NCBI GenBank assembly: GCA_002943765.1
Contig: PQWQ01000012.1
Coordinates: 620,001 to 684,000 of the forward strand
Length of the DNA: 64,000 nucleotides
Direction: 5' to 3'
From: Psoroptes ovis
Lineage: Eukaryota > Arthropoda > Arachnida > Sarcoptiformes > Psoroptidae
The translations under genes were made by a program, and so were the position numbers. Shown here piece by piece: positions 38,001 to 47,078 of this stretch (its first letter is position 1; the number at the start of each line of letters is the position of its first letter). Below the pieces are notes generated by a model. That model was not told the origin of the DNA and searched no databases. It was given only the letters and a program-made list of their open reading frames with translations.

Positions 38001-39715
38001 AACATAATAATAATAATAGTAGACGTTATCGTCTAAAACAACAACAACAACAAATTATTGGTATAAAATTTCGCATAATAATTTGGCTATTAATCACTAC
38101 ATTATTGATTGTTAGCACTATAATCGATATGTCTAATTGTACATTCGTAAATCTTAATAATCCATTCACTAATGACAATAATAATAATGGTCAAATGAAT
38201 AATGAAACAATTATTGAAATTGATAGAGATTCTCTACTCAAATGGGTATGTTTGATTTATTGATGATTGGTTCTAACCAATTAATATCTTAAAAATTAAT
38301 TATATTTGTCCCGAAATAGTCTCGTTATTACACATATTCATCCATATTAGCAATGTCATCAATTTCTCTGTTTATTCGCATAAATTTATGGTTAAAATTT
38401 TTACTCAGTACCATTGCATTGCTATCGATTTCAGCATTTAGTTATTTACATCCACATTCAATATTTATTCATATTGATAATTTTTATTATCAATTATTCA
38501 ATAATAATAATGATAATCAACAAGAATCATTGATGAATAATTTATTCGATCAACCACAGCATCAACAACAAAAACATCAGCAACAAGATTCAATAGATGA
38601 ACCGAAAGAATTTCTGAATTATTTATTAACACCATCAATGTCACATTTACATTATTTATTCATCATTTATTTAATGTTTCATATATTAGATCGTCAAATT
38701 GAATATATATCACGTTTAGATTTTTTATGGACAAACAAATTAAAACGTGAACGTCGTGAAGCACGATTGATGCGTGAAGTAAATCAATTATTGTTGAAAA
38801 ATATTCTACCGATACATGTTGCACAAAAATTTTTAACAAATCCAGAACAAGCTAATCAGCTGTATTATGAACAATATGAATCATGTGCCGTAATGTTTGC
38901 TGCTATACCGAATTTTTTCCTTTATTATACCGAAACAAAAGATAATGATGATGGTCTACAATATTTGTTCATTTTGAATGAAATTATCTGTGAATTTGAT
39001 AAGGTGAATATTATTTTATATTATTTGCGACTAATAATTGATTTATCGATGATTTCTAATTTTAAATAGCTTTTAATATTACCTCAATTCAAACGTCGTA
39101 TTGAAAAAATCAAAACGATTGGTTCAACTTATATGGCGGCCAGTGGGTTGCAGCCAGGCCGAGCTTCTATTGATGTATGTATTGCAAATTACCTTGAATT
39201 TGATTCATTGATTAATAATTCCATTATTTTTTTTTTTTTAACAGAGCACAATAACAACAAAACAAGAAGTGACCAATCTAGTATTGATGATACGTTTTGC
39301 CATGTCAATGATTCGTGTGCTGAATCGTTTCAATTCATCTAGATCAAACATAATGATTAATCATAATCAAAATGATGATGATAATAATAATACTACTCAT
39401 AGTAATAATGAACAACAATTATCGAATCAAAATTTTAAATTACGTATCGGTATATCGATGGGACCATTGATTGCCGGTGTTGTTGGTGCAATCAAACCAC
39501 AATATGATATTTGGGGTGATACAGTTAATGTTGCTAGTCGTATGGATACATATGGTGTTTGTGGTAAAATACAGATACCACAAAATGTTGCAAAAATATT
39601 GATCGAACACAATAATATATTTCAACCATATTCACGTGGTATACAAGAAGTGAAAGGTAAAGGTAAAATTGAAACATATCTAATTGATTATAATGAAAAT
39701 GAATGTATGGAATGA
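22229..39715 (+). CDS. membrane-bound class III adenylyl cyclase (two TM cassettes, C1 and C2)
   Basis: Converts ATP to cAMP at the plasma membrane, normally under G-protein control. Exons: 22229-22733, 22843-23294, 34733-36310, 36388-36518, 36581-37112, 37187-37242, 37309-38245, 38320-39003, 39070-39174 and 39245-39715. All phases agree, giving 1816 residues. The start is the first ATG after an in-frame TAG; an upstream TTG is not the start. Residues 1-290 are low-complexity. TM1 ends exon 2 (LFTIVLILNIIVTVANLLGF); TM2 opens exon 3 (LQTIIRIITLIIYIIFLMI). C1 at about 800-1000 keeps metal Asp residues in ILYADIV and LLGDCYYC. The second TM cassette spans about 1105-1530. C2 keeps EKIKTIGSTYMAASG, QYDIWGDT and NVASRM. 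The C1 loop after YADIV reads NSM instead of the usual GFT. GLKKWQ recalls the AC2/4/7 group, but the subtype is unsettled. The protein is longer than usual because of Asn/Ser/Thr inserts. Confidence 0.92.
23859..24032. mobile_element. possible piggyBac-like MITE between TTAA sites
   Basis: A block clearly less AT-rich than its surroundings, bounded on each side by TTAA. The inner ends resemble each other when inverted (ACCCTTTG and CCCTTCG). TTAA plus CCCT termini is the piggyBac pattern. The shared ends are only 6-7 bp, so this is tentative. Confidence 0.3.
24876..24948 (+). mobile_element. small CACTCGACA inverted-repeat element, copy A
   Basis: 73 bp bounded by CACTCGACA and TGTCGAGTG. 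The first 14 bases, CACTCGACAGGCGC, recur at the inverted copy at 32650-32723. There is no coding potential. The superfamily is unknown. Confidence 0.5.
25597..25624. repeat. (ATTC)n microsatellite
   Basis: About seven tandem ATTC units. A similar shorter run lies near 25700. Confidence 0.8.
25975..27015 (+). CDS. LINE ORF1, Gag-like protein with CCHC zinc knuckles
   Basis: 346 residues. The frame is open upstream to 25885, but the first ATG is at 25975 (MSNFDKNIQLGHEWAKF). An RNA-binding chaperone role in forming the retrotransposition particle is expected from the family. Near the C-terminus are two zinc knuckles, CFQCLRFGHPMKYC (C-x2-C-x4-H-x4-C) and CCKCQGEHLSRTC (C-x2-C-x3-H-x4-C), followed by further Cys pairs (CTNC). 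The middle part resembles the RRM-like region of Jockey/I-type ORF1 proteins, but that is not certain. No frameshift or stop interrupts it. Its TAG at 27013 overlaps the presumed ORF2 start. Confidence 0.85.
   Translation: MSNFDKNIQLGHEWAKFLEKLSNVHGNTNISGYKKELAACSVFIQTLMTSAQLEIKSLKSSIQTKDTKPSYTQVVKNDIKKKTEHICILEPDNNAQIVDSKQTLSCMKGVFSSNQLANSGIKMKKVIPIRNKKVIIKCEEKKDCLHLREQLNNLKCGLKINIPSKRHPTFQILGIELDIDDEQIVNYILKQNEEIKNLLNDERQFIKKIRSKTDRVGTKYMIFEASPLVWQKCIELGQLFIGYKCCTVKDYLSVTQCFQCLRFGHPMKYCKNKPVCCKCQGEHLSRTCSAASTSTSDSSPTCTNCIYRNTINPRKVVCIKHSVFDKNCNEYKIALERIKSNIDYGY
27005..30307 (+). CDS. LINE ORF2: APE endonuclease, reverse transcriptase, RNase H
   Basis: 1100 residues from the ATG at 27005, which lies 11 nt inside the end of ORF1; the frame itself is open from 26921. 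The APE-type endonuclease is first (TQNLQHS, IQEPH, ISGDFNSHNRVWGG, GSDHNLISF), so all catalytic motifs are present. The reverse transcriptase follows (YRPISLLPVMGKIFE, SLDISGAFDSA, GGTPQGGKLSPLLWN, AFADDCIL), with the catalytic Asp pair intact. The RNase H domain is C-terminal (FTDGS, FQAELLAIRNAL, ITDSMSAI, SHCGNFGNDLAD). The frame ends directly after RLLTGHG, where related elements usually continue into a Cys/His motif. A Cys-rich stretch in another frame just beyond 30315 may mark a late frameshift or deletion. Otherwise it is undamaged, suggesting a young insertion. Confidence 0.93.
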   Translation: MDTSQTNIKILTQNLQHSYKSTLMFLTNATLLKSSLFCIQEPHVSFPAGFSGFNSVYHPVKPKCAIVSSYDIFKIDQFTNSNCACCLVNCSVPFILCCVYFSKNEEISSLKNHLENLEKLVISYSKYPIVISGDFNSHNRVWGGNFNDERGLVVLNFTCRLNFIILNDGKMTFDNSRHQSAIDLTVINQRAINYVLNWKVEDLVSGSDHNLISFIFDTIPPIKSYYLTRKYNTKCIDWSEFNEQISILSYFDDNAKTLNSNIDIENFVNDLMNTICAICDDCLPILKPTSKTKLSQDLKMKLSLLKNLRRRYQRQRCPVNRALWRARYLTCVNDFKNLLEKTRIDDCRNYLNQIDRYNVWRKLYHHCKNQLSINQTLKTIQRDDTTWCVSINETATYLLNKMFPDMNNDNNSIVHHHYIINCNKKDFCITKNEVDTAVNMEKDNKSPGFDAISANIVKQIHYKYPFLLLNLFNKCFAFGVFPKYWKKATIKLIPKNNGSGYKSYRPISLLPVMGKIFENILKCRLMHHLIVNHYLSYNQFGFLPQQGAELALKNLISQINDINDRNNYGYIVSLDISGAFDSARYDIILYRLREFNVPSNLYAIIHNYFCDRTIELSLMNQSFTKMATGGTPQGGKLSPLLWNVLIDDLLKMSLPRGCHLQAFADDCILICQHPIQELAADLTNSLLSIIAEWGLNNGLSFNPAKTKCMIISRHRNLASFPIIMNSRSIDLVPCLKILGLMIDSKLTWANHIDYIETKSMKMFNCIKKKFGPRWGLSYDVLRTIYVRAIEPMIVYACPVWNSVLSSRTKRGKLLSLQRRFAVGMIRASRTVSLQASLIIANLIPVDLVIKLRSDVFRIKSDAYLREQYEFPIRFKDSIHPALVQSFFIERIDAELEFCTDSHSCTIFTDGSRSEDLVGCSFVVFNDENCIPSVIQCFRLGAGCSVFQAELLAIRNALVWIIENGIVDAQIITDSMSAIWALHNIYTLNELVQDIFRIVCNHRGHICLKWTRSHCGNFGNDLADKFAKVAAVDLSDVFYTRVPMMTLCQASKLDILNLWNQRWTETADGHTTKLFFPTVGSRINTNFSPDRDLTRLLTGHG
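31070..32466 (-). CDS. multi-pass membrane protein nested in the cyclase intron, possibly gustatory-receptor-like
   Basis: Three exons on the minus strand: 32466-32144, 32036-31204 and 31141-31070, joined with consistent phases (1 and 0) and ending in TGA. They give about 408 residues. About six or seven hydrophobic segments are visible (for example LTISILIFIVSEIF, IMVIIKLTITIISMLVICLT, LALFFFLNLQFNIILVKIFI, FILLYAKIVLISYKLI). Length, segment spacing and a short last exon carrying the final helix fit the 7tm_7 insect gustatory-receptor superfamily, but the usual TYxxxxxQF motif is not evident, so the family is tentative. The first visible exon enters in phase 2, so an upstream start exon is needed; none was found. 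Read straight through, the frame meets an in-frame TGA three codons after an ATG at 32528. Confidence 0.6.
32650..32723 (-). mobile_element. small CACTCGACA inverted-repeat element, copy B
   Basis: 74 bp, in opposite orientation to copy A at 24876. On the minus strand it begins CACTCGACAGGCGC and ends GTTGTCATCGAGTG. Both copies lie in the same giant intron, on either side of the retrotransposon and the nested gene. Confidence 0.5.
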
Positions 39716-40160
39716 TTGGATTTTGAATAATAATCATAAAAAAAATGATGATCATCATTGAATCAGATCAAATCAAATCAAATTTCGACAAAAAACAAAA
39801 ATTGTAATCAAACAAATTGTGATATTTTCCATTATCATTTATTTTTGTTCATCTCTCACAATCAAAATATAATAACTCTGTTCATTCTGTTTACATAAAA
39901 TGATTTATTTATTTTTATAATTATGTATCATGTAAAATAATATTTTCATATCATTCAAAAGATGTTTATTTTTATTTATTCATTTGTTGTTTTTATTTTG
40001 TGTTTGATGCTGCTGCTGCTGTTTTCAAATATTTAACGATTGTTAATAATTTTTAAACAAAAAATTTTCTGTTGAAATTAAATAATTATATTAAAAAAAA
40101 AATATTTATTTTGTGCCATTTTCATAATGAATGCCAATGTTAATGATGATGATGATGATA
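39716..40160. other. convergent 3' intergenic region
   Basis: 445 bp between the stop of the adenylyl cyclase and the stop of the minus-strand SAM-like gene. AT-rich with a short CTG run near 40010; presumably both 3' UTRs. Nothing else was seen. Confidence 0.6.
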
Positions 40161-42141
40161 TCATTGCTCCTTTTTAATAATTCTTTCCAATGCATCTGCA
40201 TCAATTTGTAGCTGCTGATCATCACTGGAATCATATTCATTGTACGTTGTTGTCGATGCATTGTTATCATTTTCAGTATAAGAATTATGATCTGTCACTT
40301 CATTATTGTTTATTGTCGGTGTACATATTATTTGATCTGCAGTGATTGTTGTAATCATTGGCGTTGTTGTTGTTTTAGGCTGTTTGATTGGCAATGACAT
40401 CGATGCATCATCATTGACGATCGAATCATCATTATTTTGATTTTCATTGTTCGCTTTAAATATTTTTGCCGCTGGCAGTGATGAAGTTGGCGGATTTTTC
40501 GGTAAAATAATTCTACCACGTTTCTTGATACCATTGCATAATTCTCTTTTATCAATATCTATGCACGAAGGGGGATAAAATTTTATAAAAGAATGATGAT
40601 GAATATAATCGATGATAAATACCTTTTTTCAACATTAAATAACGATGTTCAACCCAATCTGGTGCTATTTTATATCGTCTAAAATGCATATATTTATCCA
40701 AAATACGTTTTTTGATTGTTTCCTATGTTTGAAACAACAACGATTGTTCATGTTATTCGTAATTATTCTAATGGTTAACATCATCACAAATACTCACCGT
40801 TTTAGTGACACTTCCATCATCTAACATTGGATACATTTGTATTAGGCGATCACATACACAATGTAAAAAACGAATCGGCATACGCCATAGAAAATAATGT
40901 TGTAAATCATTGAACAATGCTACACACATTGTTTCTTTCATTTGTTCAAATTCTTTTGTTGCAACTGTTTGTGGCCATCGTTGTGGATCATCTTGTTTCA
41001 TTTTTTCCAAAAAATTCAATACTTCTTCAGGTATTTTCGGTTCATATGTACTAATATCAAAATATCTAATCTGTCCATATTGATTCCAATCTTCTAAGAA
41101 TTTTTTTTCCAACGGATTTTCTGGTTTCGGTGCATAAATACGAATAAATTCTTCAATTGTTCCATCAGATTTATCGATCAATTCTTCTTTATAATAAATA
41201 CCATCAATACTGTTTTCGAATAATATTGATGCTTGAAAAACTGTTTTCGATGTTAATGGTGTTGTTGTGGATGTTGAAGTCGTCGTCGTCGTGGTTGTCG
41301 TCGAAGAAGCTGTCGATTCCGCAGTTGGTGTTGTTGCAGTCGTCGTGGTTGCCGCTGAAGGTGATGTCGATTCCTCAGTCGTAGAAGGAGATGTGGATGT
41401 CGTAGTTGTGGCTGTAGCGGCTTTCGTAGATGCTGATGTTGTTGTTGGCGTAGTCATCGTAGTCGGTGTTGATGATGAAACTATTCGCATTCTAGGAACA
41501 TCAACATTATTATTATTTTTTGTAGGCCAAACTAATTTGATTGTTTGTACTTTTGATGCTTTTAATGGATTTTTGATTAATTTCACTGGCGTTATACCAT
41601 TCTCATCCATTAACATCAATGATTTCGATTTGGAAAAATTATTTTGTATAAGTTTTGAAAATAGTGGCTGAGATCGAGATGGCTGTGGTTTTCGTTTTGG
41701 CGGTGCTGGTGGCGTTATCAACTGACATTCATCATCACCATTACCACCGCCATCATCATTATCATTAACATCATCATTTTTTATTGATTCAAATCTATCT
41801 TTTAAACGTTTATAGACTATCTGCAGGATACATTGACCATTTAAATAAGAATTAGCAGTATTCAATGAAGAAAAAGCTTACTTTAACATGCAAACGATTC
41901 TGTTTCAATACATTCAATTCAGCATTATCATTATCATCATCGAATATATCATGAAAATTGACGTATAAAAATTTCAATGTCGATACACCTGATTCTAGAT
42001 TGATGGAAAAATTTTAATCAATGATAATTACAATTAGAAAATGACCAAACATTTACTTTTCAATGGATCAATCCATGTTTCCAGACCGATCGAATCGAAA
42101 AATTTATCAAATTCATCATTTGAATCGATTGATTTATGCAT
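40161..42141 (-). CDS. SAM-like domain protein with Thr-rich linker and YP-motif C-terminal domain
   Basis: Five exons: 42141-42057, 41994-41882, 41820-40798, 40722-40623 and 40558-40161; phases agree, giving 572 residues. Residues 8 to about 75 look like a SAM domain (DKFFDSIGLETWIDPLKKSG, then a helix ending VYKRLKDRF). A Pro/Lys-rich stretch follows, then about 85 residues of Thr/Ser/Ala repeats near 181-266. The conserved-looking region at about 280-440 includes FHVALFND-type and LIQMYPMLDDG segments, leading to RILDKYMHFRRYKIAPDW. The YP-x-L-x-D plus basic FRR pattern resembles the C-terminal part of vertebrate SAMD3-like proteins, a guess from memory of the pattern. The C-terminus is acidic and Asn/Thr-rich. 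No signal peptide or membrane segment; probably a cytosolic or nuclear scaffold. The start ATG at 42141 opens the SAM exon. Confidence 0.8.
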
Positions 42142-43481
42142 ATTTTTTGTATAATTAATTGAAAAAAAAAAACTGTTGAAAACTTTTAGAAAGTTCAATG
42201 ATCAAAGATTAATTTGATTTAGTTCTGGTTAGGTTCAACAAAAAAAAAATACCATTCATCTTCTTGTAACTCAACTTTATCAAAGTTATGCCATCAAGGT
42301 AGAAGCATGCATTTGTCAAAGTTAAGTTGAATTAAACACACGCGTTTTTATAAAATAGCAAACTTGGTAACAAGCTGACATACGGCCATTGGGTGTAAAT
42401 AGAAACAACGATTTTCATTAGGGTTAATATAGTCGAAATTTTAAAAATTTCGATTGGCGGTTTCCATGGATAATTTTTATTTTCTTTTTATTTTTTAGCT
42501 CAAAAATCTAAGAATAAATTTGAACAAGAAATTCTTCGAATTTTATAGACATTCATTTTCCTAAGAATCGATTCATGATTTAAGAATTATAGGCAATTCA
42601 CCAAGAATATTGGAAACGCATAAATCAAAATTGTTAATGCTTTAATCAAATATTTGAGAAGAATATTTTCCGGGATGAATATTCCTAGGAATTTGGGAAT
42701 TGATCAATTAATTGGACCCTCGATTCACGGCAACCCTTCGTGTTGATCCATGAAAAACTTTGATCAATCATTTTTCATGATCATCGTTTGTATCATTAAT
42801 ACTATTAGGGCTTCGATATCTTTCATTTTTTTTTCCAATTTTATTAAAGGGTGATTTCACATTTTAAAATGGAACAAAACAGTGAGGGAAAAATCGATAT
42901 GAATCTATTGAAAAGTAAAAAAGTACAAATGAAATTGTAAATAATCGAAAATTGGAAAAACAAAAACAATTCAAATTAAACGAACTTACAATTAAATTAA
43001 AAATATTTATTTTCTTGACTCGCTCTCTCTCTCCGAAAGTCATTTGTATTCGGGTACACCATGTGATATACGTGTTTATGGATCATTTATTTAATGACAT
43101 ACGATTCTTGATTGTCTTCGAGATAATGTTCTATTTTTTGACGACATTTGATTTCATTACCAACCATAACCAAGTAATGATTATCGATATATGAATATGT
43201 ACCATAAACCATATTGTCATTTACCTTGACAATGAATAATAAATCAAAATAAATGATAATGAAATGGATTCCATTGAATGCCGAATATTTTCTATGGAAT
43301 TTTTCTCGTGAAATTATCTGCTCGATATTTCGGTAAAAATATTTGTCATAAAAAAAGTTTTCAGTTCAAGTAAAAAATGTGGCCTTCGATTGAGCGCATT
43401 TTGTTGAATCTGAATTTTGTTAAATAATTTATCAAACTGTTCGAATCATTAATTATTTGACTCTCAACTAATGAAGACGGA
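42142..43481. other. divergent promoter region between the SAM-like gene and CD36 copy 1
   Basis: 1.3 kb of AT-rich DNA between two genes transcribed away from each other. It contains a CT-rich tract near 43020 and no convincing exon. Both promoters and leaders should be here. Confidence 0.5.
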
Positions 43482-43491
43482 ATGGGTCTGA
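43471..43491 (+). promoter_or_regulatory. 7-codon upstream ORF overlapping the CD36 copy 1 start
   Basis: ATGAAGACGGAATGGGTCTGA begins 11 nt before the main ATG in another frame and stops just after it. The uORF start has a poor context, while the main start has G at -3 and +4. Leaky scanning with some damping of translation is possible if the leader includes it. Confidence 0.35.
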
Positions 43492-46055
43492 AAAATTTAT
43501 TTCCATCTTCAGTAGCAGCATTAAAAACAAATTTAAATAATAATTTAAATAATGAAAATATTAACAGTAACAATGACCAACGACAGCTACAACCACCGCC
43601 ACCAGAACAACAACAACAACGTAAACAATCAATTTTATATGCATTAGTTAATCCACAACAATTGCGGCAGCTTGCTGAACAAAGATGGCCAAAATCGATT
43701 TATAGCTATGCATTGAATCAATCACAACAATCAAATGTTCGACAAATGATCAATAGAGATCAAAATTTTGTATCACCAATCATGATTATTGATTCAAATT
43801 TACACTCGAATGTAAATAATGATATCAATCAATTGGATTCATTACCGATCGAAGATAATTATCAAAAATTTTCAATAATGGCAGCGCCATCCGCATCATC
43901 ATTGTCATCAGCAGCTGTATCATTATCATCCGCAGCTATTCCTACTTATATTGGTGAAAATGATTCAATTACAAATGAATTAAGTTTAATAAAAGTTAAT
44001 AATAGATCAATGAATAATGAAAATAATAATAATAATAATAATAATAACCGTGTAAATAAACAAATTAATCAATCAAAAAAATTGAAAAATAAAAAATTGA
44101 TTGAAAAATTCAATTTAAAATATTTAATTGACATGATTAAACGAAATACCACTGTCAAATGGAAACGATATTATCTTTGGATGGGCATTTTTTTCTTCAT
44201 TGGAATATTTTTAGATTTATTACTATTTGAAACAATTTTCGGTTTCAGTATGTTTATTTTGTATTCATTGATGAATAATTAATTAATGATTGGTTAATTT
44301 AAAAAATTCAATTAGTTTATGAATCACAGCTGCGATTAGTGCCGAATAATTTATTCATGAAATTCTGTTGGCTAGAAATACCGTTTCCGATTAAGGCACA
44401 AATATATCTGTATGATGTACGAAATCCATCACAATATTTAAATGGTCAACGCTTAAGTATTAAAGAAATTGGACCATTTCATTTTAAGTGAGCATTTTAT
44501 CTGTAAATTTTTTATTCATTAATGATTAAAAATCTTTTTTACAAAATTCAAATTTCAAATCTCAAAACAGTGTGAAACGTAAACGTGAAGTAATCGATTG
44601 GACTGATTCGACAGTATTTTTCTATGATTTATTTTCAATTGAATTTGAATCCGAAGGTTCATTATCGTTGAATACATCAATGACCACAATTAATGCACCA
44701 ATTTTGGTTTGTTAATTTTGATCTATGATTAACTTGATCATAATTTTCATATTCATATTTAAAATGAATTAGTGTTTTCTACCATACATCTATTATTGGT
44801 TAAATCGTTGGAAAATCAAATTCATTGCACCATTAATACAAAATATAAGTGGTTTAGTATTGGAAATGAGTGGTGAGAGTCTTATACAGCGTACAACACC
44901 ATACGAACTGTTATTTGGTAGACCAATAACACTATTAGAATTGGTTAATCAAGTATTTGATGTAATTAAAACAGTATCAAAACCATTGTATGAATTGAAA
45001 AAATATATCACCCAATTCGGTAATTATGGATTACAAAGTTCATCATTCGGCATATTGGAGCTGTTTACATCGTCAAAATTTGGTCCATTAGAACATTATC
45101 GATACAGGGAAAATGGTCATTTGGCAAATGAAGTTAGAACAATTTTAGGTGAAACGTATGTAATTCATAGAAATTTACTTTGATTGAATTATTCGACTAA
45201 TTCATTTTTTTTTTCATTTCAAAATAGTGAATTTCAAAATTATAAACCACCATGTAATAAAATCAGAGGACTTGATTTATTTTATTTTGGCTATAATCAA
45301 GCTTATGGTAAACATTATTCAAATTATGAAGTTTATTTTCAACATTTTTGTCGTCATCTTCCATTTTTTCGTAAATTGTATGTCATTGTGTTCGCTTATC
45401 ATTGAGTCAAAGTGAAATTGATTTACCAATTTTCTATCATTCCAATCCAGTGAATACTGGTCATTAGGTGTCAAATTAGTACGTTATGAAATGTGGCGAA
45501 AAATGTTCGATATGCATGAAAAAGAGAATCATTGTTTTTGTTTTGATAATCGTCAATTAAGCCAATGTGATGGTTACACTGATTTATCTGGTTGTTTTAA
45601 TGGTCTACCAGTTGGTCTTAGTTTTCGTCATTTTTATGGTTCAAAAGTTCTTAATGGTAAAACGATAGGTTTTCGACCTGATTGGAAAAAACATGGTAAT
45701 TATATTGATATTGAACCAAAACTTGGCCTGCCATTTGGAGCACATTTGACATTTCAATATAATTTTATCACAAGAAATTTACCTAAACTTGCAAAAGCTA
45801 ACAAAAATAATGCTGGTCTGTTGCCATTTTTATCATTTGATGCGGTAAGTATTGAACACACACAAATTATTATTTTAATGAAAACAGATTTAAATTATCC
45901 AAATCTATTAGAAAATAAAAGTGGATGGCATCTTTGGTATACTATTAACGATAATATCTTGGATGGCAAATTATTCCGTATATGCGGTTGCAGTAGGTTC
46001 ATTTGCATTGTCGATTCTGTATTTTTGGCGTTATAGTTTAGTCCGAAATAAATGA
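43482..46055 (+). CDS. CD36 / scavenger receptor class B family protein, copy 1
   Basis: Lipid- or ligand-binding membrane glycoprotein with two membrane helices and a large ectodomain. Seven exons: 43482-44247, 44316-44487, 44573 region as 44571-44706, 44773-45155, 45228-45377, 45451-45844 and 45912-46055. Phases agree, giving 714 residues. The first about 225 residues are Asn/Gln/Ser-rich and predicted cytosolic, far longer than usual in the family. TM1 lies at about 230-252 (YYLWMGIFFFIGIFLDLLLF). The ectodomain shows LRLVPNN, IGPFHF, FGPLEHYRY, CNKIRGLDLF, YFQHFCR, the Cys cluster CFCFDNRQLSQCDGY with SGC, LSFRHF and YIDIEPKLGLP. The last exon carries TM2 (VAVGSFALSILYFW) and a short basic tail. 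The last exon was recognised from phase and hydrophobicity; reading through the intron instead gives no helix. Tandem paralogue of the gene at 47079. Confidence 0.92.
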
Positions 46056-47078
46056 ATGGAAATTCAATTGATAATCAATCAAAAATCAATCAATTAATCA
46101 ATATGAATGAATGAGAATTGGTGGCATTACAAATCGATAACGATAGTGAATCCTAATAAAGATTGTTAATCCATTTATATTCAATAATAATCATTATAAT
46201 AATCCCGATTCCAATTTTGTAAAAAAAATTCAAAATTTTAAAAATAAAATAAAATTGATTTTTCAATCCGATTCTTAGAAATAATTTCAATTCAAAAGAA
46301 TTTTAAATCATGATTAAATGTGCTGGCAATGACATTGATGATCATGATATGATGATCATATTTTACTTTAAATTCATGTATTGTAACCATAACGATGACA
46401 ATGAAAATTAATGCAAAAACATTGGCCATGAACCGTATGTATGAAATAAACACAAAATGATTAATAAGAAAAATTGATTCGTTTTTTTTCAATGTTAAGG
46501 CATTCATACGTTCAAATTAACTTGATAGTGACGGTACCATTATATTATCCATTAGAATTATTTGCATATCTTTGTATGAATTTAAAAAAACAGAAAACAA
46601 GCATGAGTTCATGAATGGATCGGTATTGAAGAGTGTTGAAAATTATTCATTAAATTTGACAAATTTATTGAATTTGTAATCAAAAAAAAAAAAGGGTAAC
46701 AAAATTCGAGTAAATTGAAATTCTAATGGAATTTTTCTTGTCTCTTCTTTTATTTCTTGATAAACAAATTTTGGAAAATTATCCTAAAAATTGAAAAACT
46801 TTGAAACTCGTATCCATTTTTTTGTTTGTTTTTTGTATTCACCGTAATTTGAATGAAAATGAAAATTGATTAGTTTGTTCATTTTCTGTTGTTGTTGTTG
46901 AATTAATGAATGAAATTCATTGATGGATTTTGAAGAAAAATTTGAAACAATTTTAAAGAATTTTTTTTTTGATCGACCAAGACATTAGAATCATTGCGAT
47001 TCATCATTTGAATCATATGAATTCTGAAATTTATGATTTAAATGATTGACAAGTGGTGAATTCAATAAAATAATCAAA
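46056..47078. other. intergenic region between the CD36 paralogues
   Basis: 1.0 kb, AT-rich, with no exon or RNA gene recognised. It should contain the 3' end of copy 1 and the promoter and leader of copy 2. Confidence 0.55.

Noticed and set aside
41157..41671. Val/Asp-rich plus-strand frames of 75 and 134 codons
   Set aside because: They are antisense shadows of the Thr-rich repeat in the SAM-like gene.
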